From Bacteroidales bacterium (GTDB lineage: Bacteria > Bacteroidota > Bacteroidia > Bacteroidales > JAADJA01): DNA of 48,786 bases. Under the pieces are notes generated by a model that worked only from the letters and a program-made list of their open reading frames with translations, did no database searches and had not been told where the DNA came from. The first letter of the stretch is position 1; every line of letters begins with the position of its first letter. The stretch lies in the NCBI GenBank assembly GCA_021740645.1, contig JAIOZL010000040.1, positions 1 through 48,786 on the forward strand, in the 5' to 3' direction. This document shows, one piece after another, positions 16,932 through 26,058 of the stretch. The translations under genes were made by a program, and so were the position numbers.

Positions 16932-17632
16932 TGGAAGCTGAAAAAACAAAAGTCTTACTGGCAGAAGACGATAAAAATCTTGGGTCAGTATTAACCTCAT
17001 ACCTCGAAGCCAAGGGTTATCCAACCACATTATGTGCAAACGGGCAGGAAGCATTTAAACAGTTTTCAATGCAGTCCTTTGATTTTTGTATCGTGGATGT
17101 AATGATGCCCGTAAAAGATGGCTTTACCCTTGCCAAAGAAATCCGGGAGATTGATAAAAAAATACCCATTCTTTTCCTGACCGCTAAATCCATGCAGGAA
17201 GATAAATTGAAAGGATTTGAACTCGGAGCCGACGATTACCTCACCAAGCCATTTAGTATGGAGGAGTTATTGTTGAGAATGAAAGCCATCATCCGCCGCA
17301 GCACCGAAAGCAAAAGCATGGAAACCAGCCGGAATATGTATGAAGTGGGGAAGTTCACTTTTGATTATAACCGCCAGATTTTAAAAGCGGATAACTTCGA
17401 GCAAAAGCTTACTTCAAAAGAAACGGAATTGCTGAAAATGCTGTGCGACAATGTGAACAATGTTTTGGATCGTAGCATCGCCCTGAAAAAAATATGGCAC
17501 GACGACAGCTACTTTAATGCACGTAGCATGGATGTTTATATTACCAAGCTCAGGAAATACCTAAAGCTGGACAATAAGATTGAGCTGATTAATGTACACG
17601 GGGTAGGGTTTAAGCTAATGATCAACCAATAG
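16931..17632 (+). CDS. rprY: RprY-like response regulator (OmpR family)
   Basis: The 233-residue regulator has an N-terminal receiver domain: acidic pair D13/D14 in LLAEDDKNLG, the phosphoacceptor Asp56 in CIVDVMMP, Thr84 in FLTAK, and Lys106 in YLTKPFSMEE. The C-terminal part (about 130-233) is a winged-helix DNA-binding domain with KFTFDYNRQIL, LTSKETELLKML, a recognition region SMDVYITKLRKYL, and VHGVGFKL at the wing. The wording is very close to Bacteroides RprY. It overlaps rprX by one base and forms a two-gene operon. Target genes cannot be read from this window. The downstream serine hydrolase gene converges on it with only 9 bp between stops. Confidence 0.93.
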   Translation: MEAEKTKVLLAEDDKNLGSVLTSYLEAKGYPTTLCANGQEAFKQFSMQSFDFCIVDVMMPVKDGFTLAKEIREIDKKIPILFLTAKSMQEDKLKGFELGADDYLTKPFSMEELLLRMKAIIRRSTESKSMETSRNMYEVGKFTFDYNRQILKADNFEQKLTSKETELLKMLCDNVNNVLDRSIALKKIWHDDSYFNARSMDVYITKLRKYLKLDNKIELINVHGVGFKLMINQ

Positions 17633-17641
17633 CCAATAGGC

Positions 17642-18850
17642 CTAATTAAGGCCCTGGTAAATTTTCAATAAATCCTCTGTATGGTTTTCCTGTTTAATAC
17701 AATCCCATAATACGCCAGACGAGACCCCTTTATGGGTGTTGGTGAGGGCGATCAAAACCCGGTTGTTTTTCATATCCCTGATGTAATAAGTGCGAAAACC
17801 TTTCCACCAGCCAAAGTGATAAGCCGTGCTGTCCATTTCTTCACGGATGCGCCACCCAAAGCCGTAATTATCCTTTCGTTTGTAATACTTCGGGCTTCCC
17901 GGGCTAAAAGCCTGTTGAAGTGTTTTTTGGCTTACAAGCAATTCCTCATCGAGGGCCTTATTAAATTTAAACAGGTCATCTACGGTGGAATAAACGCCTT
18001 TGTCGCCCATTACCCCGTTTAGGTAATAATCGCCCACTTTCACCAGGCGGCGGCCACGGTAACGGTAACCGGGAACCCCAACAGGAATTTCATAGGAAAT
18101 GGCCGAATCCCCTCTTAGGTTATACACAAAGGAATGGGTCATTTCAATCGGATCGAAAATGTTTTCTTTGGCAAACTCATCAAAATGCTGTTTGCTTATC
18201 CTTTCCACCACACAAGCCAGAAGCGCATAATTGGTATTGCAATAATGAAATCCATCATCCGGTTTAAAATAGGGTGCCGGCTGATATTTCACAAACAGGT
18301 CAATAACATCTTCATTGCAAATGGGGGTACTGATATTCCAGTTTTTATCGGCCAGAGACATATACCGTGATAGTCCTGAGCGGTGGTTAAGCAATTGTCT
18401 TATCGTTACTCCCTCATAGGGAAACTCTGGTATAAAACGGGTGATGTAGTCGTCATAGTTCAGTTTGCCCCTTTCCTCCAGGATCATGATGGCCATGGCG
18501 GTAAACATTTTGGAAACCGAGGCCAGTTGAAAGGCGCCATCCACTTTCATGGTGTCCCTGCGCCTGAAGTCTTCCCAGCCAAATGCCCCCTGGTAAACCA
18601 CTTCTCCGTTTTCAGCATATAACACAGTACCATTAAAAATGCCTTTATTATTCAGTCGGGTAAACAGGCTTTCTATCTCGCCTGCTTTTTGTTCGGAATA
18701 CATCTCCCCCACATGATAATAAATATCCTCACCTGCAACATAGCCCATAGCAACAGAAACAGTATTTACGGTAGTTTTTTTCCCGGCGACAAAAAAACAA
18801 ACCACAAAAACCACAAGGGCTAATATGAGAAATACATTTTTAACTTTCAC
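17642..18850 (-). CDS. Serine hydrolase of the beta-lactamase (class C / PBP-like) family
   Basis: This 402-residue protein starts with a hydrophobic segment (residues 4-22) that is either a signal peptide or a membrane anchor, so it acts outside the cytoplasm. The catalytic SxxK motif is SVSK (111-114) with Ser111 as nucleophile. The second motif is the YxN triplet Y203-C-N205. The third, HxG-type, motif appears as HFGWWKG near residue 350. The region FNGTVLYAENGEVVYQGAFG is typical of the esterase / D-aminopeptidase branch of the family. The natural substrate is unclear; many relatives act on peptidoglycan peptides or esters. It should not be read as an antibiotic resistance gene. A TATCTTTG -7 element precedes it. 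Confidence 0.88.
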   Translation of the reverse strand: MKVKNVFLILALVVFVVCFFVAGKKTTVNTVSVAMGYVAGEDIYYHVGEMYSEQKAGEIESLFTRLNNKGIFNGTVLYAENGEVVYQGAFGWEDFRRRDTMKVDGAFQLASVSKMFTAMAIMILEERGKLNYDDYITRFIPEFPYEGVTIRQLLNHRSGLSRYMSLADKNWNISTPICNEDVIDLFVKYQPAPYFKPDDGFHYCNTNYALLACVVERISKQHFDEFAKENIFDPIEMTHSFVYNLRGDSAISYEIPVGVPGYRYRGRRLVKVGDYYLNGVMGDKGVYSTVDDLFKFNKALDEELLVSQKTLQQAFSPGSPKYYKRKDNYGFGWRIREEMDSTAYHFGWWKGFRTYYIRDMKNNRVLIALTNTHKGVSSGVLWDCIKQENHTEDLLKIYQGLN

Positions 18851-18881
18851 GCTGCAAAGTTGCTTTATTTAAGTGAGTTTT

Positions 18882-18889
18882 CAAAGATA
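18882..18889 (-). promoter_or_regulatory. -7 promoter element of the serine hydrolase gene
   Basis: TATCTTTG on the minus strand is an exact TAnnTTTG, about 31 bp ahead of the ATG at 18850. Confidence 0.45.
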
Positions 18890-19090
18890 TGCTTCCTGCA
18901 AAACTATAAGAATAAACCAAAAACTCAATAATTAACAAACAATTGTTTAAAAGGGAAGAAATTCTTCGATTCCAATTCTTTATACCTGGTTTTATAGGAT
19001 AAGGTTGGTTCTGTTCTGAATATTAAATGGAAAAGTAGTATTGCAAAATTCCGATACATTTACAGGCCATAAAAAACCATCATATTCATT
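18890..19090. other. Gene-free AT-rich stretch
   Basis: Together with the array that follows, about 800 bp between the serine hydrolase start and the butyrate kinase homologue stop hold no gene. In this part I see only AT-rich sequence without clear signals. Confidence 0.5.
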
Positions 19091-19629
19091 TTACTTTCTC
19101 TCCCTTGGGGAGAGATGTCCGAAGGACAGAGAGGGGATTACTTTGTAGCAATTTTTTACTAACAAATCCTATTAATAATGTATAATTTGTTACACCTCAC
19201 CCCAGCCCTCTCCTCAAAGGAGAGGGAGTTGTAATGAACCCAGATTATTCTTTTTACTTTCTCTCCCCTAGGGAGAGATGTCCGAAGGACAGAGAGGGGA
19301 TTACTTTGTAGCTATTTTTTACTAACAAATCCTATTAATAATGTATAATTTGTTACACCTCACCCCAGCCCTCTCCTCGAAGGAGAGGGAGTTGAAATAA
19401 ACCCAGATTATTCTTTTTACTTTCTCTCCCCCAGGGAGAGATTTCCGAAGGACAGAGAGGGGATTACTTTGTAGCAATTTTTTACTAACAAATCCTATTA
19501 ATAATGTATAATTTGTTACACCTCACCCCAGCCCTCTCCTCGAAGGAGAGGGAGTTGAAGCGTACAATCAAATTTGAATATTTTACTTTCTCTCCCCCAG
19601 GGAGAGATGTCCGAAGGACAGAGAGGGAT
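19091..19629. repeat. Tandem array of a 163-bp palindrome-bearing repeat, three and a fraction copies
   Basis: Units start at 19091, 19254, 19417 and 19583, a spacing of 163, 163 and 166 bp; the last is truncated after about 47 bp. Each full unit contains CTCTCCC-NNNN-GGGAGAG, then GTCCGAAGGAC followed by AGAGAGGGGA, an AT-rich middle that is identical between copies (TTACTTTGTAG to TAATTTGTTACACC), and CCCTCTCC next to GGAGAGGG. The palindromic ends resemble widespread intergenic elements in many bacteria. Differences are confined to a few bases, such as the loop TTGG, CTAG or CCAG, so the array is recent. Confidence 0.92.
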
Positions 19630-19656
19630 TAACAAAAAATGACCCTACATTGCACA

Positions 19657-20733
19657 TCAATCATACACCTGTACATCGAGCTCGCCTTTAAGGACAAGGA
19701 AAGCATTTTCGGCCAAAGCTTCAATATCATTTACACTGGGATAAAGAGCAAAGTCGGCAATTTTTCCCACCCTGTTTTTTACATTCTCCAGAAAACGGTC
19801 GCTATGGAATATATTGCCTGTTAAAATAATGGCATCCACATTGCCTTCGAGCACGGCATACATAGCACCAATGTCTTTGGCCACGGCATAGGCACAGGCA
19901 TCCGAAATAAAGAGGGCTTTTTCGTCCCCTTTTTCCATCAGGCGGTCAATTTCATGGATGTTGCCGGTACCGAGGTAAGCTGCATACCCACCCTGTTTGG
20001 TAATCATCCGGATCATTTCGTCCTGGGTATATTTACCACTATAAGCCATCCGGATCAAATCCCCAACCGGAAGGTTCCCCGAACGTTTTATCGAAAAAGG
20101 CCCGTCGCCATCGTAGGCATTGTTTACATCTACCACGCGTCCATTCCGGTGGGCTGCCACAGAAATTCCTCCCATGCCCACCGTAACCATGATCAGGTTG
20201 ATCTCTTCATATTTCTTATGGTGGGCTTTGGCATATTTCCGGGCAAAAAACTTTTGGTTCAGGGCATGGAAAATCGATTTTCGTTCAAAAAGCGGATGCC
20301 CTGAAATACGGGCGATCTCATCCATTTCATCCACCGAAACCGGGTCGGCCAGCACCGGCCGTGCGCCAATCTTTGCGGCCACCTCAAAAGCAATTAATCC
20401 ACCCAGGTTGGTATGATGCCATCCCATCACTCCTTTCCGAAGGTCATCCACCATTTTTTGGTTGACCTCATACACCCCTGCATTTAAAGGCTTCAGCAAG
20501 CCACCCCTCCCCACTACGATTTCGATGTCATTTAAATCGGCATCATTCTCTTTCAACTCCCGCATCACTTCACTCGTCCTGAACTCAATTTTTTTGGCAG
20601 GCTCTTTAAGGGAGGCGATATACTCTGGATTGTGTTTAATATTCTTCAGAAACAAAAGGCTTGTTCCTTTGTACAATGCGATTTGTGTGGAAATCGTTTC
20701 GGGATAAATGACCAGGATATCTTTGTTAACCAT
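19657..20733 (-). CDS. Butyrate kinase homologue with altered catalytic motifs
   Basis: From the ATG at 20733 the protein has 358 residues, the usual butyrate kinase length. Family landmarks are GRGGLLKPL (76-84), NLGGLIAFE (109-117), FHALNQK (155-161), DVNNAYDGDGPFS, and ILTGNIFHSDRF near the C-terminus. Butyrate kinases make butyryl-phosphate from butyrate and ATP or the reverse. Two normally strict motifs differ. The N-terminal INPGSTST reads IYPETIST, with Tyr10 in place of Asn. VAHLGGGIS reads VTVGMGGIS, with Val185 in place of His. Those positions correspond to active-site residues of acetate kinase. Activity is therefore uncertain. It follows icmF by 41 bp and is probably co-transcribed with it. 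No phosphotransbutyrylase gene is nearby. Confidence 0.82.
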   Translation of the reverse strand: MVNKDILVIYPETISTQIALYKGTSLLFLKNIKHNPEYIASLKEPAKKIEFRTSEVMRELKENDADLNDIEIVVGRGGLLKPLNAGVYEVNQKMVDDLRKGVMGWHHTNLGGLIAFEVAAKIGARPVLADPVSVDEMDEIARISGHPLFERKSIFHALNQKFFARKYAKAHHKKYEEINLIMVTVGMGGISVAAHRNGRVVDVNNAYDGDGPFSIKRSGNLPVGDLIRMAYSGKYTQDEMIRMITKQGGYAAYLGTGNIHEIDRLMEKGDEKALFISDACAYAVAKDIGAMYAVLEGNVDAIILTGNIFHSDRFLENVKNRVGKIADFALYPSVNDIEALAENAFLVLKGELDVQVYD

Positions 20734-20774
20734 AACCAAATGTTTATTTGCAAATTATAAGGTATAAAATTCAA

Positions 20775-23700
20775 TTACATGTTTCTTCTGTATTGTCCAC
20801 CCACCTCAAACAGGGCATTTGTGATCTGACCAATGGAAGCATATTTTGCGGCTTCCATCAAGCCTTCAAAAACATTTTCATTCCGAACCGCCATGGTTTT
20901 TAAATGCTGCAACCACTGCACCGATTCCTCTCGGTAGGTTTTATGTAATTCTTTCAGCATCGTGATCTGGTATTCCTTTTCTTTGGTGGTGGCCCTGATC
21001 ACCTCACCGGGTAAGATGGTCGGGGATCCTTTGGAGGATAAGAAGGTATTTACGCCCATGATCGGAAGTTTACCACTGTGTTTCAGTTCTTCATAATAAA
21101 GCGACTCCTCCTGTATCTTGCTGCGCTGGTACATGGTTTCCATGGCTCCCAGCACCCCGCCCCTTTCCGTGATCCGGTCGAATTCAGAAAGCACAGCTTC
21201 TTCTACCAGGTCAGTCAGTTCTTCAATAATAAAGGATCCCTGCAATGGATTCTGATTTTTGGCAAGCCCAAGCTCGTGGTTGATGATCATTTGTATGGCC
21301 ATGGCCCGCCTTACAGATTCTTCGGTCGGGGTGGTGATGGCCTCATCGTAGGCATTGGTATGTAAGGAATTACAATTATCATAAATGGCATATAAGGCCT
21401 GTAAAGTCGTACGGATGTCGTTGAAGTCGATTTCCTGCGCATGCAGCGACCGCCCGGAGGTTTGAATATGATATTTCAATTTTTGACTGCGGTCGTTGGC
21501 CCCGTATTTCAATTTCATGGCCTTCGACCAGATCAGCCTGGCTACCCTACCCAATACGGAATATTCGGGATCGACCCCGTTGGAAAAGAAAAAGGAGAGG
21601 TTGGGTGCAAATTCGTTGATGTCCATTCCTCTTGATAAATAATACTCTACATAGGTAAAGCCATTGGCAAGGGTAAACGCCAGCTGGGAAATGGGATTGG
21701 CACCGGCTTCCGCAATATGGTAGCCCGAAATGGATACGGAATAAAAATTCCTGACATATTGATCAATAAAATATTGTTGGATATCACCCATGAGTTTGAG
21801 GGAGAAATCTGTCGAGAAGATGCATGTATTCTGTGCCTGGTCCTCTTTCAGGATATCGGCCTGAACCGTTCCCCTGACGGTGCATAGGGTGTCGGCCTTA
21901 ATTTTTTCATAGACCTCTTTGGGCAACACCTGATCGCCGGTGGTGCCTAATAGCAAAAGGCCAAGGCCATTGTTCCCTTCCGGGAGTTTGCCCTGGTATT
22001 CCGGCCTTTTGGTTCCCCGTTTTTTATAGAAGGCATTGATTTGTTTTGTTACTTTTTCAGACAGTCCGTTTTTATGGATATACACTTCACATTGCTGGTC
22101 GATGGCTGCATTCATAAAATAACCCACCAACATTGGTGCGGGGCCGTTAATGGTCATCGATACCGACGTTTTCGGATTCACCAGGTCGAAACCAGAGTAT
22201 AATTTTTTGGCATCGTCCAGACAGGCAATGGATACGCCTGCATTTCCTATTTTTCCATAAATATCCGGACGGCGGTCAGGGTCTTCACCATACAAGGTAA
22301 CAGAATCAAAAGCCGTAGAAAGTCTTTTTGCGGGCAAACCCAGGGAGACGTAATGGAAACGTTTATTGGTCCGCTCCGGGCCACCTTCGCCGGCAAACAT
22401 CCGGGTGGGGTCTTCGCCTTCGCGTTTGAAGGGAAACACACCAGCTGCATAGGGGAATTCCCCAGGAACATTTTCCTTCAGGTTCCATTTTAAAATATCG
22501 CCCCAGCCCTTATACCGGGGAAGGGTGATTTTTGGAATCTGCAAGCGCGACAAGGACTCGGTATGCGTCGCTAACTTAAATTCTTTATCCCTGACTTTAA
22601 AAACAAAATACTTCGCTTTGTAAGCTTTTACCTTTTCTTCCCAGGTCTCTAAAAGCATTTTGTTGTGGCCATCCAAATCCAGTTCCAGTTCCTGAACCTG
22701 TTCCTCCAGGGTGGCTAAAAGGGATTTATTTTCGATTCCCTTGTTTTTTAAGAGGATCTTCGTTTCATTAAGTGAATAAAGTGTTTGTGCAATTTTCGCC
22801 TGGTCTTCCGACCATTGATTGTAATTTCTTACCGTATCGCTGATCTCCGAAAGGTAGCGGGTACGGTTAGGTGGAATGATGAATATTTTTTCAGGTAGTT
22901 CGTCTGTGGTTTCTAATTCCGAAATAAAATCAACACCTGTTTTTTCTTTTATTTTAGCAATCAGGGCAACAAACAACTGGTTTACCCCGGGGTCGTTAAA
23001 TTGCGATGCGATGGTGCCATACACCGGCATATCTTCTGCATTTTTATCAAAAGCACGATGATTACGCTGGTATTGTTTTTTCACATCCCTGAGCGCATCG
23101 AGGGCGCCCCTTTTATCAAATTTATTGAGCGAAACCAGGTCGGCAAAATCCAGCATGTCAATTTTTTCCAATTGTGTTGCTGCGCCATATTCCGGGGTCA
23201 TAACATAGAGTGAAAGGTCGCTATGGTCAATAATCTCCGTATCGGATTGGCCAATGCCTGAGGTTTCCAAAATAATGAGATCGTAGCCTGCGGCCTGAAC
23301 AATTTGTTCGGCATCTTTTACGTATTTCGACATGGCCAGGTTGGATTGCCGTGTAGCCAGTGAACGCATAAATACCCTGTCGTTGCTGATGGCATTCATC
23401 CTGATGCGGTCGCCAAGCAAGGCACCCCCGGTTTTTCTTTTGGAAGGATCGACGGAAATAATGGCAATGGTTTTATCCGGGAACTGGTCGAGGTAACGCC
23501 TTACAATCTCATCCACCAGAGAAGATTTTCCGGAGCCTCCGGTACCGGTAATCCCAACCACGGGTGATTTCCTTTTTTCTGATTTTAATTTTTGTAAAAA
23601 ATCGCCCACACTTTCCGGATTGTTTTCACAACTTGAAATGAGGCGGGCAATGGCATTAATGTCCCTGGCTTTGATTTTATCCACAGAAAAACCTCCATTT

Positions 23701-24146
23701 ATTCCCGTAGGAAAATCCGATTGCTGCATCAGGTCGTTGATCATTCCCTGCAGGCCCATTTCCCGGCCATCATCCGGCGAATAGATGCGGGTAATGCCAT
23801 AATCATGCAAGTCTTTAATTTCATCCGGAAGGATCACGCCGCCACCGCCACCAAAAATTTTGATGTGTTCGCATCCTCTTTCCTTTAACAAATCATACAT
23901 GTATTTAAAATACTCATTATGCCCCCCCTGGTAGGAAGTAATGGCAATAGCCTGGGCATCTTCCTGCTGGGCACAATCGACGATTTCTTTCACCGAGCGG
24001 TTATGTCCGAGATGGATCACTTCAGCCCCGGAGGCCTGGATGATCCTCCGCATAATATTTATGGCTGCATCATGGCCATCAAACAGGGAGGCCGCCGTTA
24101 CGATCCGGATATGATTTTTGGGCTTATAGAATGTAGTATCTTGCAT
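20775..24146 (-). CDS. icmF: Fused isobutyryl-CoA mutase
   Basis: The 1123-residue enzyme uses adenosylcobalamin to interconvert butyryl-CoA and isobutyryl-CoA. Domains in order: B12-binding at the N-terminus with DGHD (23-26), where His25 is the cobalt ligand; a MeaI-like G-protein chaperone with P-loop [12 protein letters not shown] (198-209), [17 protein letters not shown] and NKFD (341-344); then the mutase barrel. In the barrel, TRMFAGEGG places Phe584 where methylmalonyl-CoA mutase has Tyr, and DQAQNT places Gln772 where the mutase has Arg. This pair marks isobutyryl-CoA mutase. The fusion order is that of IcmF. It lies upstream of the butyrate kinase homologue on the same strand, with a TAAATTTG promoter and a leader of about 17 nt. 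Confidence 0.95.
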   Translation of the reverse strand: MQDTTFYKPKNHIRIVTAASLFDGHDAAINIMRRIIQASGAEVIHLGHNRSVKEIVDCAQQEDAQAIAITSYQGGHNEYFKYMYDLLKERGCEHIKIFGGGGGVILPDEIKDLHDYGITRIYSPDDGREMGLQGMINDLMQQSDFPTGINGGFSVDKIKARDINAIARLISSCENNPESVGDFLQKLKSEKRKSPVVGITGTGGSGKSSLVDEIVRRYLDQFPDKTIAIISVDPSKRKTGGALLGDRIRMNAISNDRVFMRSLATRQSNLAMSKYVKDAEQIVQAAGYDLIILETSGIGQSDTEIIDHSDLSLYVMTPEYGAATQLEKIDMLDFADLVSLNKFDKRGALDALRDVKKQYQRNHRAFDKNAEDMPVYGTIASQFNDPGVNQLFVALIAKIKEKTGVDFISELETTDELPEKIFIIPPNRTRYLSEISDTVRNYNQWSEDQAKIAQTLYSLNETKILLKNKGIENKSLLATLEEQVQELELDLDGHNKMLLETWEEKVKAYKAKYFVFKVRDKEFKLATHTESLSRLQIPKITLPRYKGWGDILKWNLKENVPGEFPYAAGVFPFKREGEDPTRMFAGEGGPERTNKRFHYVSLGLPAKRLSTAFDSVTLYGEDPDRRPDIYGKIGNAGVSIACLDDAKKLYSGFDLVNPKTSVSMTINGPAPMLVGYFMNAAIDQQCEVYIHKNGLSEKVTKQINAFYKKRGTKRPEYQGKLPEGNNGLGLLLLGTTGDQVLPKEVYEKIKADTLCTVRGTVQADILKEDQAQNTCIFSTDFSLKLMGDIQQYFIDQYVRNFYSVSISGYHIAEAGANPISQLAFTLANGFTYVEYYLSRGMDINEFAPNLSFFFSNGVDPEYSVLGRVARLIWSKAMKLKYGANDRSQKLKYHIQTSGRSLHAQEIDFNDIRTTLQALYAIYDNCNSLHTNAYDEAITTPTEESVRRAMAIQMIINHELGLAKNQNPLQGSFIIEELTDLVEEAVLSEFDRITERGGVLGAMETMYQRSKIQEESLYYEELKHSGKLPIMGVNTFLSSKGSPTILPGEVIRATTKEKEYQITMLKELHKTYREESVQWLQHLKTMAVRNENVFEGLMEAAKYASIGQITNALFEVGGQYRRNM

Positions 24147-24169
24147 GATATCGATATTTGAAAGAACTG

Positions 24170-24177
24170 CAAATTTA
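24170..24177 (-). promoter_or_regulatory. -7 promoter element of icmF
   Basis: TAAATTTG on the minus strand is an exact TAnnTTTG, 23 bp ahead of the icmF ATG. Confidence 0.45.
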
Positions 24178-24247
24178 ACGAAAGTTTATGTGTAAGAAAA
24201 ACGAATGTGAAGAAGCGAAACTCACTTTTTTTCAAAATAAAATAAAG

Positions 24248-24255
24248 TACTTTTG
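24248..24255 (+). promoter_or_regulatory. -7 promoter element of pgi
   Basis: TACTTTTG is an exact TAnnTTTG, 23 bp ahead of the pgi ATG. A T-rich run lies about 20 bp upstream, where a -33 element would be expected. Confidence 0.5.
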
Positions 24256-24278
24256 TCCCAACTAAAAAAATCCTGAAC

Positions 24279-25619
24279 ATGAATATATCCCTCAACATTA
24301 ACAACGTCCTGAATTTTATATCCAGAGAAGAAATTGACAAGTACCAGGATGTCATTACTCGAAACTACAAAGCAACACTTGAAAAAACGGGGAAAGGAAA
24401 TGAATTCCTGGGCTGGGTAGACCTGCCTTCACAAATCAGTGACGACCTTTTAAGCTCGATAGAAAATGTAGCAGAAAAAATCCGTTCAAAAGCTGAAATA
24501 TTTGTGGTTATTGGCATTGGTGGGTCTTACCTTGGGGCCAGGGCGATTATTGAGGCTTTACAAAATAATTTTGCAGCCCTTGATCATAAAAACAAACATC
24601 CGTTTATTGTATATGCCGGACAAAATATTGGGGAAGATTACCTCGCTGAACTTATGGAAGTTTTGGACCGGAAGGACTATGCCTTAACGGTCATTTCAAA
24701 ATCAGGAACAACCACCGAGCCGGCCATAGCCTTCAGGATATTAAAAAACCACCTGGAAGAAAAATACGGAAAAGCCGAAGCCAAAAGCAGGATTATTGCT
24801 ATTACCGACCAGGAAAAAGGGGCCCTAAAAAAACTGGCCAATGACGAAGGATATCAAACTTACATTGTGCCAGATGATGTGGGAGGAAGGTATTCGGTTT
24901 TGACCCCTGTAGGATTACTCCCCATTGCTGTGGCAGGTTTTGACATCCAGGAGTTCGTAAAGGGGGCAAAACTTATGGAAGCACATAATAAGGCAGGCAT
25001 CTCCTTCGACAACAACCCGATCGGTCTTTATGCAGCCACCCGAAACGCCCTTTATCAAAGCGGTAAAGAAATTGAAATCATGGTTAATTACCAGCCTAAC
25101 CTTTATTACCTGACAGAGTGGTGGAAACAACTTTACGGCGAAAGCGAAGGAAAAGAAGGGAAAGGTATTTTCCCCGCCGGGGTTGGGTTTACTACCGACC
25201 TGCATTCAATGGGGCAATACATTCAGGATGGCAGAAGGTTTTTATTCGAAACGGTTTTATCGGTACAACAACCCAACAGGGAATTGCGCATCCCGACAGA
25301 TGATCAGGACCTCGACGGCCTGAATTACCTGGCCGGGAAACGTATCCATGAAGTGAATCAAATGGCGGAGTTGGGTACCACGCTGGCGCATATCGACGGT
25401 GGGGTCCCGAATATTGGTATTAGCCTGCCCAAAGTGAATGAGAATGTATTGGGCCAGTTGGTTTACTTTTTCGAAATGGGCTGCGCCTTAAGTGGCTATA
25501 CGCTGGGGGTCAATCCTTTTGACCAACCTGGTGTGGAAGCTTATAAAGCCAATATGTTTGCATTATTAGGTAAGCCCGGCTTTGAGAAGGAGACGGAGAA
25601 AATTAAAAACCGGATTTAA
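24279..25619 (+). CDS. pgi: Glucose-6-phosphate isomerase
   Basis: This 446-residue cytosolic enzyme interconverts glucose 6-phosphate and fructose 6-phosphate. It has the shorter length found in Firmicutes and Bacteroidota rather than the roughly 550 residues of the E. coli form. Landmarks are VIGIGGSYLGARA, ISKSGTTTEPAIAFR (phosphate-binding SIS fold), GGRYSVLTPVGLLP, the catalytic region YGESEGKEGKGIFP, and GVEAYKANMFALLG with the C-terminal lysine. No interruption is seen. It is transcribed divergently from icmF with its own promoter. The nearest downstream gene lies more than 400 bp away, so it is probably monocistronic. Confidence 0.97.
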   Translation: MNISLNINNVLNFISREEIDKYQDVITRNYKATLEKTGKGNEFLGWVDLPSQISDDLLSSIENVAEKIRSKAEIFVVIGIGGSYLGARAIIEALQNNFAALDHKNKHPFIVYAGQNIGEDYLAELMEVLDRKDYALTVISKSGTTTEPAIAFRILKNHLEEKYGKAEAKSRIIAITDQEKGALKKLANDEGYQTYIVPDDVGGRYSVLTPVGLLPIAVAGFDIQEFVKGAKLMEAHNKAGISFDNNPIGLYAATRNALYQSGKEIEIMVNYQPNLYYLTEWWKQLYGESEGKEGKGIFPAGVGFTTDLHSMGQYIQDGRRFLFETVLSVQQPNRELRIPTDDQDLDGLNYLAGKRIHEVNQMAELGTTLAHIDGGVPNIGISLPKVNENVLGQLVYFFEMGCALSGYTLGVNPFDQPGVEAYKANMFALLGKPGFEKETEKIKNRI

Positions 25620-26058
25620 TTTTTCCTGCCACTTTGGAGTAGGCATCATACGGATTCTTATGGGTAACTTAATTGGGTAAAATACTTAAGAATACTTATT
25701 GGGCTTACAGATCTCTTATTTTTTTTGATCATTTGTAGATACAATTTATTTATACTGAAAATAAATTATAAAACGATCCAAATTTTTATTTACAGCCTAA
25801 CCCGCTGACTTTCACCCCCCCCCCATAAAATTGATCAGCTGAAAATATGGATTAACCGCTATTGGATGTCTTGACAACTCTATAAGTTTGTTTTACATTT
25901 GTTTTTTAAATCATTCCACACTAAGGTTGATGTACGGGAACAGGGCCCGGCCATAAATGGGCTTTATATTGCAACAAAAGACAGCTGAGTCTTTAGGTTG
26001 ATTGTTCTTTGTATGCTATATTTTAATTCAATCAGATATAAACCTTAAAATTAACAAC
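25620..26058. other. Intergenic stretch with a C10 tract and long leader
   Basis: No gene is seen before the ATG at 26059. The stretch includes a run of ten C residues (25815-25824) and a promoter candidate at 25871-25901, which would give a leader of about 150 nt for the exported-protein operon. No clear terminator for pgi is visible. Confidence 0.5.
25871..25901 (+). promoter_or_regulatory. Promoter candidate for the exported-protein operon
   Basis: TTG (25871-25873) and TACATTTG (25894-25901, an exact TAnnTTTG) are separated by 20 bp. This is the best match in the window to the two-part Bacteroidota promoter. The first gene downstream starts at 26059. Confidence 0.45.

Noticed and set aside
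17633..17660. GGCC-TAATTAA-GGCC hairpin as terminator of rprY
   Set aside because: The stem is only four pairs, overlaps the stop region of the convergent gene and has no T run.
17642..18850. Beta-lactamase resistance gene
   Set aside because: The SxxK and YxN motifs only place it in the wide serine hydrolase family; the esterase or peptidase branch fits the N-terminal region better and nothing points to antibiotic hydrolysis.
19091..19629. CRISPR array
   Set aside because: The repeating unit is 163 bp and almost identical throughout; there are no unique spacers between short direct repeats and no cas genes nearby.
20775..24146. Methylmalonyl-CoA mutase
   Set aside because: The active-site Tyr and Arg of that enzyme are replaced by Phe584 and Gln772, and the fused G-protein domain order is that of IcmF.
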